NCBI GenBank assembly: GCA_025350345.1
Contig: JANXYA010000333.1
Span: 1 to 12,529, forward strand
Length of the DNA stretch: 12,529 nt
Reading direction: 5' to 3'
Origin: Gammaproteobacteria bacterium
GTDB taxonomy: Bacteria; Pseudomonadota; Gammaproteobacteria; Steroidobacterales; Steroidobacteraceae
Shown here: piece by piece, positions 1 through 6,450 of the stretch
How the letters are laid out: each line of letters begins with the position of its first letter
Position numbering within the stretch: the first letter of the stretch is position 1
The notes under the pieces: generated by a model
The model's database searches: none
What the model was told of the DNA's origin: nothing
The model's input: only the letters and a program-made list of their open reading frames with translations
Position numbers and translations under genes: made by a program

Positions 1-1008
1 GGCGTCGGGCGGATTGTCCGCCACGAAGGCGGTGGCGAGCTGTCGCGAGATGAAGCGTGCGCAGGCATCGCTCCCGGTCAAGCGGTCCACGGCCAGCTCG
101 ATTTCGCGGAACCCGGCGCCGCGGATGGTCGCACCCAGGAACTGCTTGTCGCTGAAGTCGTGGCGCGCGGGGTTGAACTCGAAGGCGCCTTCGCGCCGGT
201 AGAGGGATTGCCACTCTGGCTTCAGGTGCGGCGGGGCGCCGCCCGAATAGACGCCGGCGCCTGTGAGGATGCGGGCCAGGGCCTGTACGTCCTGCTGGCC
301 ATAGCCGCCCTGGACACCCATGGTGTGCAGCTCCATCAGTTCGCGCGCGTAGTTCTCATTGACGTGGCCGACCGCATTTTGCGCATTGTCGAGGTACTGG
401 AGCATCGCGGGATGCTCGAGTGTCGCCAGCACGAGATCGCGGAAGTGCCCCAGGGCGTGCGGGCGTATGGCGCGCTCGGCGTAGTCGCCCGCCAGCCAAC
501 GCACATTGCCTTTGTACTGGTACACGCTGAAGTGATTGAGCCAGAAGGCCACCATCTGTTCGCGCAGCTGTGCCGGCGAGTACAGGCCGCGCAGCACTTC
601 GCGCCGCTGGGCCTCGTAGGCGAGCCTGTTGCCGTGTTCGTTGAGGGTCTTGCGCGCCTGTTCGCGCTCGGCTCCTTCGGGCAGGGCATTGATGCGCTGG
701 TTTTCGGCAGCCAGGTCATGGAGCAGTGTGACCGGGTCGGCATGGGTGACTTCGAGGGCGTCGATCTGTGCCGCGATGGCCTCTGGCAACACGTCGGTGC
801 GCGCCGCGAGCTGCTGCTCCAGGTAGCCCGCCCGGCCCTCGCGCTGCAGATCCGCCGCGCTCTGCGCGCTGATGCCAAAGCTCACGCGGTTGAGCCAGGC
901 CACATCGCTGGCAGTGTTGCGCGGGATGCCGACCGGAGGCGCGGCCGCGCAGCCTGCCAGCAGGCCCAGCAGTGCAGTGAGAGCAGCGCCCGTCCGGGGT
1001 TCGGGCAT
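1..1008 (-). CDS. DUF1800 family lipoprotein (partial, 3' end outside window)
   Basis: This is the first 336 residues of a DUF1800-domain protein; the frame stays open to base 1. The start is the ATG at 1006-1008. A GAGG Shine-Dalgarno (complement of 1016-1019) lies seven bases upstream, and an in-frame TAA stands eight codons further up. The N-terminus is a short lipoprotein signal with lipobox LLAGC (Cys20). Family hallmarks follow: an N-terminal LNRVSFG segment (39-45), an FWLNHFSV segment around 156-162, and NENYARELMELHTMG around 217-231. DUF1800 proteins are exported and their biochemical role is poorly defined. They are commonly followed by a DUF1501 gene, which would lie outside this window. 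A TonB-type or kinase role is not suggested by anything seen. The family call is firm; the function is unknown. Confidence 0.9.
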   Translation of the reverse strand, partial: MPEPRTGAALTALLGLLAGCAAAPPVGIPRNTASDVAWLNRVSFGISAQSAADLQREGRAGYLEQQLAARTDVLPEAIAAQIDALEVTHADPVTLLHDLAAENQRINALPEGAEREQARKTLNEHGNRLAYEAQRREVLRGLYSPAQLREQMVAFWLNHFSVYQYKGNVRWLAGDYAERAIRPHALGHFRDLVLATLEHPAMLQYLDNAQNAVGHVNENYARELMELHTMGVQGGYGQQDVQALARILTGAGVYSGGAPPHLKPEWQSLYRREGAFEFNPARHDFSDKQFLGATIRGAGFREIELAVDRLTGSDACARFISRQLATAFVADNPPDA

Positions 1009-1234
1009 CAGATGGCCTCGAGCGCACAGTGGTTATTTGGCATGACAGCGGGTGTTCCCCTGGATTTAACGCACGAGCGGGCCGCGCGTTGACGTTGTGG
1101 GCCGGCGGACCGGGGCGGTTTCTGGTGACATTGGACCTGGAAGGTAGGGAGAAGTGGCGCCGATTGTCCAGCGAAATGACTGCGTCGGTACTGGGATGTA
1201 TATTTCGCGGCGACGCCTGCAGCAAGAGGTCAAT
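1009..1234. other. Divergent intergenic region (DUF1800 / DUF2306)
   Basis: These 226 bases separate two divergently transcribed genes and should hold both promoters. A plausible plus-strand promoter is annotated separately at 1176-1204. On the minus strand no convincing -35/-10 pair was found. A 12-codon ORF (1043 to 1008) ends in a TGA that overlaps the DUF1800 ATG. It has only a weak upstream GGGGA at an unfavourable distance and is not called as a gene. Confidence 0.6.
1176..1204 (+). promoter_or_regulatory. Candidate sigma-70 promoter for the DUF2306 gene
   Basis: ATGACT at 1176-1181 matches four of six bases of the -35 consensus. A spacer of exactly 17 bases leads to TATATT at 1199-1204, a five-of-six match to the -10. 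Transcription would begin near 1211, giving a leader of about 24 bases that contains the AGAGG ribosome binding site. This is a motif match only. Confidence 0.45.
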
Positions 1235-1880
1235 ATGGTTACCGGCACAGCACCTCGGCCTCGCATCTCCTGGCTTCGGCCCAAGTACATTTTCTTCGCG
1301 GTGATCGCCCTGACGACGATCTATGTCCTCGGTCACAACGAACGATTCCTCATCGATCGTCGCGATCCAAATTGGCAACACATCCAGTCGTTTCAATGGT
1401 GGTTGCTACCGCACGGGCTGGCGGGAGCCTGTGCATTGGTGCTCGCCCCCTTGCAGTTTTCTGACCGGCTGCGGCAGCGGTTCGCGAAGGTGCACCGCAT
1501 CATCGGGCGAATCTACATTACCGGCGTATTCGTCCTGGCGCCGCTCGGCATTTACATTCAATACCTGGAGGAGCGTATGGGTGGGACACGCTCCTTTACA
1601 ATTGCCACGTTGGTGGATGGCATCCTGCTGACCTCGACAGCAGCCATCGCTGCTCTACTTTATCCGTAACAGGAAGATCCAGCAGCATCGCCAGTGGATG
1701 ACACGCAGCTACGCCGTCGCCCTTGTGTTCTTCGAGGTTCGCGCGATCTCCGGAATATTCGGATTGGACGACACCCCTGGTGCCTCCGAAACCATTGTCT
1801 GGTGCTGCGTGGCCGCAGCGATACCGTTGGCGGATCTCGTCCTTCAATTGCAGGAGTACTGGCGGACCCGGACGTCCTGA
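1235..1880 (+). pseudogene. DUF2306 membrane protein, split by a frameshift
   Basis: The first part reads from the ATG at 1235, preceded by an AGAGG ribosome binding site, to a TAA at 1667-1669. The second part continues in another frame from about 1653 to the TAG/TGA region ending at 1880. Joined, they give a protein of about 214 residues typical of the DUF2306 predicted membrane family. Hydrophobic segments lie at about 17-33, 55-73, 93-111 and 120-142. The family signature KVHRIIGRIY is at 85-94. The characteristic QQHRQWMTRSYA stretch is encoded only in the second frame. One extra base, or two missing bases, between about 1640 and 1655 explains the break. Upstream ATGs at 1154 and 1196 have no ribosome binding site and were not chosen. 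The gene may be a genuine pseudogene or a sequencing error; the sequence alone cannot decide. The family's function is not established. Confidence 0.8.
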
Positions 1881-1974
1881 AAACAGCAACATTGACCGAC
1901 GAAGAGACAACACGGTTGCAATAACCCGGCATCGCGGGAGGGTGCGCATGGAGGTTCATGCGGCGACCGACCTG

Positions 1975-1980
1975 TATTAT
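1975..1980 (+). promoter_or_regulatory. Candidate -10 box for the CPBP protease gene
   Basis: TATTAT lies 24 bases before the TTG start at 2004, in the 123-base gap after the DUF2306 gene. No good -35 hexamer stands at 16-18 bases upstream, so this is weak evidence for an independent promoter. Read-through from the preceding gene is equally possible. Confidence 0.25.
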
Positions 1981-2003
1981 GCGGAGTAAATTGGAGGACA
2001 GCC

Positions 2004-2678
2004 TTGCAGCAACCAACAACATTAAAGCGTCCTGGTGCCACGGCGGTTGGATTGGCATTCGCCCTGTTGGCAACGCCTATCTTCATGGCCACCTTTCGCC
2101 TGTTCTCCGGCGAGAGCCGTTCGAACTTGCAGGTGTTGGGAAGGGAACTTGGCATCTGGCTGTGCGTTGCCGTGCTGCTCTGGATAGTGCGGCGGCGCGA
2201 GGAGCTGCCTCTGGCGTCAATTGGCCTCAGGACAGACCGGCCGATGAGGTCGCTGCTCAGGGGCTTCCTGCTCGGCCTGCTGATCCTGGCTGTTACCGTT
2301 GGCCTGTATCTCGTCTTGAAGCGGCTTGCTATTCCTCTGGGTGAGGACCACGCCAATTCGTTCCATCCGTCTCTGTGGGTGGTAACGCTGGCCATGCTGA
2401 GGGTCGGCGTTGCCGAGGAGATCTTTTATCGTGGCTACGCCATCGAAAGGCTGCAGGTCCTTGTTGGTAACAAGATGGTGGCCGGGCTGCTGCCACTCAC
2501 GCTGTTCGCCGCTGCTCACTACCGGCAGGGCCTGGGCGGCATCATTGCGGCGTTTGTTCTGGGTGGGGTTATTACGGCCTTCTATATGAAGTTCCGTGAT
2601 CTCCTGGCGAACATCACCGCGCATTTCTTCGGGGATTTCGTGTTAAACGTCATGTTGCCGCTGGTCAGCGGCGGTTAG
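2004..2678 (+). CDS. CPBP family intramembrane glutamic endopeptidase
   Basis: The protein has 224 residues and several hydrophobic segments (about 13-32, 50-62, 83-106, 125-136, 155-171, 176-193). It matches the CPBP (CAAX protease and bacteriocin-processing) family of membrane-embedded proteases. The conserved motifs are visible. EExxFYRG has its catalytic Glu pair at 138-139 and Arg143. FxxxH has Phe168 and His172. The last motif, HxxxD, has His207 and Asp211. The start is a TTG at 2004 with a near-perfect GGAGGA ribosome binding site at 1993-1998; no ATG gives a full-length product. Known family members process prenylated proteins or peptides, or act in bacteriocin self-immunity; the substrate here is unknown. 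No bacteriocin-like gene was seen nearby. It follows the broken DUF2306 gene by 123 bases. All motifs are intact, so the enzyme is probably active. Confidence 0.88.
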   Translation: MQQPTTLKRPGATAVGLAFALLATPIFMATFRLFSGESRSNLQVLGRELGIWLCVAVLLWIVRRREELPLASIGLRTDRPMRSLLRGFLLGLLILAVTVGLYLVLKRLAIPLGEDHANSFHPSLWVVTLAMLRVGVAEEIFYRGYAIERLQVLVGNKMVAGLLPLTLFAAAHYRQGLGGIIAAFVLGGVITAFYMKFRDLLANITAHFFGDFVLNVMLPLVSGG

Positions 2679-2862
2679 CACCGGCAACGCAACCTCCTGA
2701 AAGTGGCCTTCGGCTTACCGCATGATGGTGGGCCGCACCGGCCACGGCTCGGCCGGGGCAATGCGAGGCATCGAACTGAAATAGGGTTGCCGGCACCTGA
2801 ATGTGTCGCAGCATCGCCAATGCGCCCGGCCCCAGGGCGGGCGACTGCTCTGGAAAAAGCAT

Positions 2863-2868
2863 TACAAT
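2863..2868 (+). promoter_or_regulatory. Candidate -10 box of the tRNA-Arg promoter
   Basis: TACAAT lies eight bases before the first base of the tRNA. A weak -35 candidate GCGACT (2841-2846) stands 16 bases further up. Transcription would begin almost at the mature 5' end, leaving only a base or two of leader. The sequence after the -10 is GC-rich. Confidence 0.4.
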
Positions 2869-2876
2869 TTGACCAC

Positions 2877-2950
<74 letters not shown>

Positions 2951-3367
2951 TCATATCGCGTTCTTGCAGAATGGCCTTGGGCTTCTTGTGCCTGCGCTGG
3001 ACAGCGAGCGAGACCAGCAGAAAGCTGGTGATCACGTCAGGTGATCGACGATTGAGGAGGTGGCGCTGCAAATCCGAGGGCGCTACGGGTATAAGCCCGC
3101 ACTTTTGGTTGATGAAGAACGCCGAATCAACGCAGGCAACCACCCCATATGCGGGCTCTGTGTTTGCCGCTGATCGGATTCACCTATGTCAACCGCAGGC
3201 GTGCCAGCCACAACCTTGCTCACGGAGTCGGCGGCCATTGACTCAAGGACATTACGCCTGTTCATGGCTGCTCACTTCCGGAAAAGTGACGGTGCGGATT
3301 ATGTCACGTACAAGAATTCGAGTGCACAGACCGCCTGATCCTTCCCCAATTCCACCAAGGTAGACGG
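2951..3367. other. Low-coding region between tRNA-Arg and the protease gene
   Basis: No confident gene is present in these 417 bases, and base composition is visibly less GC-rich than the flanking genes. On the minus strand, an ORF from 3265 to 3083 starts MNRRNVLESMAA and continues to VVAGTPA. This resembles the beginning of a twin-arginine-type signal but breaks off after 60 codons. A second minus-strand frame (3143-2931) stays open for about 70 codons without resemblance to anything recognised. Both could be debris of a lost gene. GGTGATC is repeated at 3027-3033 and 3040-3046. Confidence 0.5.
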
Positions 3368-3538
3368 ATGGTCGGCGCCTCTCGCCATCCTTCCACGTTC
3401 ACCAAAGCCTACAAAGACAGGCATTGTCCATCAATCAGACATCCGGCCGGGGCGCCACTCGGGCGTGCCGGGGCATACCACCCTGGACGCGCGCGTGATC
3501 GGGCGTTTACCGACGGTAGCAAACGGCATTCAATTCAC

Positions 3539-3544
3539 TATACT
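3539..3544 (+). promoter_or_regulatory. Candidate -10 box for the sedolisin gene
   Basis: TATACT stands 46 bases before the preferred ATG at 3590, within the upstream part of the same open frame. The position 17 bases further up (GTAGCA, 3516-3521) is a poor -35. If real, it puts the transcript start downstream of the alternative ATG at 3368 and so supports the start at 3590. Confidence 0.35.
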
Positions 3545-3589
3545 GCCGACAAACATCGAGAAGGGCTTAAGCGCCCAAGGGGAACGTTT

Positions 3590-5692
3590 ATGCAAGCTAC
3601 TGCTGTGGCCCGGGCCTTTGGCGCGCTGCGCGCCCGCCGCCCTTGGGCTGCGTTGTTGATCGCTGCGTGCCTGATTCCGTTCGCGGCGAGCGGCCGGCCT
3701 TCACTCCTGTCCCAGGCCACGGACCTGGGCCCGGTGGATGCCGCCAGCTCTATCGACATCACCGTCTGGATGAAACTGCACGACCAAGAGGGCCTCGACG
3801 CCCTGGTGGCAACCCAGCAGGCGGGTAAGGGGACCTATCTGTCCATTGAGCAGGTCCGCGCACAACACGCGCCGAGCTCCGCGGATGTTGCCAAGGTCAC
3901 CGCATTCCTGAAGGCGCAAGGCTTCACGGTGGGCGCCGCTCAGGACAACCTGTATGTCAAGGCGTCCGGAACGGTCGCGCGCGTGCAGAGCGCTTTCCAG
4001 GTGGAGCTGCATCGCTACGACCTCAACGGGCGCACCTACCGCGCCAGCGCCCGCAGGGCAACCCTGCCGCCTGAGCTCGTGCCGCTGGTGGCCGCCGTCG
4101 CCGGGCTGTCGAGCCTCGGGCCGGAGCCACAGATTGCGCGTGCTGGCAAGACGGCTTCGAGCAATATTCACACCGCCGCCGAGGCCGAAGGCCTTGCCCC
4201 GCGGGCGGTGCCGTTCAACGCTCAGTCGAACGGCCTGGTGTTCTCGGCGCAGTGCTTCTACGGAACGACTACGGAGAGTTTCACCGGCACTGGCGTCTAC
4301 CCCTATGCCCTCAGCGCGACCTATCAGGGCAATCGCTACGGCGCCGACATCAACAGCGCGCCGCCGAACGCCGCCCCCTGCGGCTACCAACCGAGCGACG
4401 TTCAGACCGCCTATAACCTGACGCCGCTCTACCAGGCACACCTGGACGGCAGAGGCACGACCATCGCCATCGTCGACGCCTACGGCTCGACCACGATCGC
4501 CAACGACGTGCAGGTGTTCTCGGCCGCCATGGGCCTTCCGCCGGCGGACCTCACCATCATCGGCACACCGACCGAGTCGAATTTCTCGACCGATGCCAAT
4601 GCCGGCTGGGCTACCGAGACGACACTCGACGTCGAGTGGGTGCACGCGGTGGCACCGGGCGCAAAAATCCTGCTGGTGGTCGCGCCGACCAATTCCTACA
4701 GTGACCTGTTCGCGGGAATCATCACGGCGGCATCAACACGGGGCGTGGTCGCCATCTCCAACAGCTGGAGCGGCTTCGATACCGCGTACTTCGGAGTAGC
4801 CGCCGAAGCGGAACTCTACCAACCGCTCGATGCCGTCTTGCAAGCGATCGGCGCGGCCGGCATTTCGGTGAATTTCAGCACCGGTGACTTTGGCGACAAC
4901 TCCAAGCAGCTCGGCGGTCTCTACACCTCCACCGGCTGGCCCGCGAGCTCGCCCTACGCGACCGGGGTGGGCGGAGTGAGCGTCGCACTCGATGCCAATC
5001 ATCACATCGCCTGGCAGACGAGCTGGGGTACGGAGCTCACCGAGATCGCAGACAAAGTAGCGCTCGGCAGCCCGCCGATCGATGCGGCGGGTCCCGGGCC
5101 CTTCCCCGAGGGGTTCGACGCCGGCGGCACGGGTGGAATGAGCGACACCTACCCGAAGCCGTCCTGGCAGGTCGGTGTCCGCGGGGATCGCCGTGGCACG
5201 CCCGATATTTCCTGGGTCGCGGATCCGTATACCGGTGTCGAGATCATCTACACGACGGACAGCATGGGTGACCTGGGGATCGAGGTGGTCGGCGGCACGA
5301 GCGTCGCATGTCCGATGTTCAGCGCGCTGTGGGGCATTGCCAACCAGCATGCCCACCGTCGGCTCGGGCAGGCGGCGCCGCGTCTGTATCGGCTCCCGGC
5401 CTCGTCCGGGGCGATCACCGACGTCGTGAACGTCTCTTCCCCGAGCAACGTGACCGGCACGCTTACCGACGCGGGCGGAACGAACCCGATGCGGGCATCG
5501 GAACTGGCGGCGCCGCTGAATAACCAGCCGGCGTTTATCAGTGCGCTCTACAACAGCCCGTTCTCGACGCGCTGGTTCATCCTCATGTTTGGAGTCGATT
5601 CCACCCTCCAGACGGGGCCGGGCTGGGATCAAGCGACGGGCCTCGGCACGCCCAACGGCTGGAACTTCGTGCACGCCTTCGGTGACGAATAG
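3590..5692 (+). CDS. Secreted S53 (sedolisin/kumamolisin-type) serine-carboxyl protease preproprotein
   Basis: This is a 700-residue precursor of an acid-type endopeptidase of family S53. A basic N-terminus and hydrophobic core at about 15-36 form a Sec signal. An activation prodomain follows at about 50-185. The catalytic domain covers about 270-700. Visible active-site residues are Glu343 and Asp347 (ATETTLDVEW), the oxyanion Asp433 (NFSTGDFGDN) and the nucleophile Ser571 (GGTSVACP). The C-terminal GPGWDQATGLGTPNG is the usual calcium-site region. The frame is open back to an ATG at 3368, but the 74 extra residues carry no signal and are poor protein-like sequence. The ATG at 3590 has an AAGGGGA ribosome binding site seven bases upstream and puts a signal peptide at the very N-terminus, so it was preferred. 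The gene stands alone between two tRNA 3'-end copies and is followed by a long stem-loop. Acquisition with an integrated element is likely but inferred. Confidence 0.93.
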   Translation: MQATAVARAFGALRARRPWAALLIAACLIPFAASGRPSLLSQATDLGPVDAASSIDITVWMKLHDQEGLDALVATQQAGKGTYLSIEQVRAQHAPSSADVAKVTAFLKAQGFTVGAAQDNLYVKASGTVARVQSAFQVELHRYDLNGRTYRASARRATLPPELVPLVAAVAGLSSLGPEPQIARAGKTASSNIHTAAEAEGLAPRAVPFNAQSNGLVFSAQCFYGTTTESFTGTGVYPYALSATYQGNRYGADINSAPPNAAPCGYQPSDVQTAYNLTPLYQAHLDGRGTTIAIVDAYGSTTIANDVQVFSAAMGLPPADLTIIGTPTESNFSTDANAGWATETTLDVEWVHAVAPGAKILLVVAPTNSYSDLFAGIITAASTRGVVAISNSWSGFDTAYFGVAAEAELYQPLDAVLQAIGAAGISVNFSTGDFGDNSKQLGGLYTSTGWPASSPYATGVGGVSVALDANHHIAWQTSWGTELTEIADKVALGSPPIDAAGPGPFPEGFDAGGTGGMSDTYPKPSWQVGVRGDRRGTPDISWVADPYTGVEIIYTTDSMGDLGIEVVGGTSVACPMFSALWGIANQHAHRRLGQAAPRLYRLPASSGAITDVVNVSSPSNVTGTLTDAGGTNPMRASELAAPLNNQPAFISALYNSPFSTRWFILMFGVDSTLQTGPGWDQATGLGTPNGWNFVHAFGDE

Positions 5693-5708
5693 GCCCAGCG
5701 CTCCTCAA

Positions 5709-5744
5709 CGCTCGGGCACCGATGCCGCCATCGGTGCGCGAGCG
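5709..5744 (+). terminator. Long stem-loop after the sedolisin gene, no U-tract
   Basis: The arms CGCTCG (5709-5714) and CGAGCG (5739-5744) pair. Inside one G-G mismatch, GCACCGATG (5716-5724) pairs perfectly with CATCGGTGC (5729-5737) around a CCGC tetraloop. This gives 15 base pairs, starting 16 bases past the stop codon. No T-run follows, so intrinsic termination would be atypical. It may instead protect the 3' end of the mRNA or act with Rho. Confidence 0.5.
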
Positions 5745-6248
5745 GCTCTGGGAGCGGGTGTCCGGCTGAGCAGATCCGCGTCCGCCGCATCGCGCACCAG
5801 GTGCGGATTGCGAAGGCCTGCGTGTCTGAGGTTTTCTCGCCACCCCGCGCGTCGGCTGCGACGCTCTTGGGTCGCCCGCCCTACCGAAGCCCACTACAGG
5901 GAAGCCGCAGCAGACAAAGCCACAGGCGGGCCCCCGCTGTGAACCCGCGTGCAATGCTCCGGTTGCCGCAGCACCTCGGCGCGGCGGGTGACCGTAGGCC
6001 CAGGTTTCGATGGGCCGGCTGATTGAGTAGCGATGGCGCGGCGTCAGTGATTGAGTCCGTGTCCACTCTTACGAAGTAGATGCGAACTTGAGTCTGTTGC
6101 CGTTAGGTAGGAGATCTGCAACGTGTGCAACCACCGAATTCACGATGGATTCAGCAGCCGGGCCGTCCGTTAGCAGCCCGACCGCCTCTCTGCAGATGAC
6201 TGCAACCGTGGCATTGACCTTGGCGTGCCTGTTCTTGCCACAGTAATT
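5745..6248. other. Non-coding right part of the putative island
   Basis: No confident gene is seen in these 504 bases. Overlapping open frames exist on both strands, but their compositions look like random GC-rich translation. On the minus strand, an ORF ending with a TAA at 6069 reads towards its C-terminus as plausible helical protein (ATVAVICREAVGLL, then VVAHVADLLP, residues about 45-83). It runs in from the tRNA fragment without a credible start, so it may be the severed 3' end of a gene. TGATTGAGT occurs twice, at 6020-6028 and 6048-6056, 28 bases apart. Confidence 0.5.
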
Positions 6249-6290
6249 TCCTAAGCAGTCGGTCGCCGGTTTAACTCCGGCCGGGGGCGC
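6249..6290 (+). repeat. Right direct repeat (attR-like): tRNA-Arg 3' half
   Basis: This copy starts at TCCTAAGC of the anticodon loop and includes the complete T arm and acceptor 3' strand of tRNA-Arg(CCT), without the 5' half. It continues as GCCA at 6289-6292, so this copy encodes the CCA end that the intact tRNA gene lacks. The T loop reads TTTAACT, having lost the invariant C of TTC, and the anticodon-stem strand is GCAGT instead of GCGAT. It cannot fold into a tRNA by itself. Confidence 0.75.
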
Positions 6291-6403
6291 CAGATAGCGA
6301 CCATAAAGGCCATTACATACGTGGATCCCGGCTATCCCCCTCATTGCTCTTTAAAATGACGGAGTTCGATGGCCAAAGACACCAGCATCCGGCCCATCGT
6401 GAT

Positions 6404-6423
6404 TGCCTGCTGTACGGCAGGCA
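6404..6423 (-). terminator. Hairpin downstream of the kinase-like gene
   Basis: TGCCTGC (6404-6410) and GCAGGCA (6417-6423) form a perfect 7-base-pair stem with a six-base loop. It starts 27 bases beyond the stop codon of the minus-strand gene ending at 6451. No U-tract follows, so it is only a possible terminator. Confidence 0.3.
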
Positions 6424-6450
6424 TCAAGAGCAGGGAGCGTTGCCACGGGC

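Noticed and set aside
1008..1043. 12-codon leader ORF ending in TGATG at the DUF1800 start
   Set aside because: The stop-start overlap is neat, but its ribosome binding site is weak and badly spaced, and no attenuator-like pairing or codon run was seen.
160..1092. 310-codon open frame on the plus strand
   Set aside because: It is the mirror of the DUF1800 gene on the minus strand, which has clear family motifs, a lipobox and a ribosome binding site. High GC keeps antisense frames open.
2657..2672. Inverted repeat GCCGCTG-GT-CAGCGGC at the end of the CPBP gene
   Set aside because: It lies inside the last codons, its loop is too short and no T-run follows, so it is not called a terminator.
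3368..3589. 74-residue N-terminal extension of the sedolisin frame
   Set aside because: There is no ribosome binding site at 3368, no signal or family sequence in the extension, and a candidate -10 box lies within it. The ATG at 3590 has a good ribosome binding site and puts the signal peptide first.
3701..5674. Two minus-strand frames of over 300 codons opposite the protease (3701-4645 and 4733-5674)
   Set aside because: They are antisense shadows of the S53 gene, Arg/Gly-rich and without recognisable motifs.
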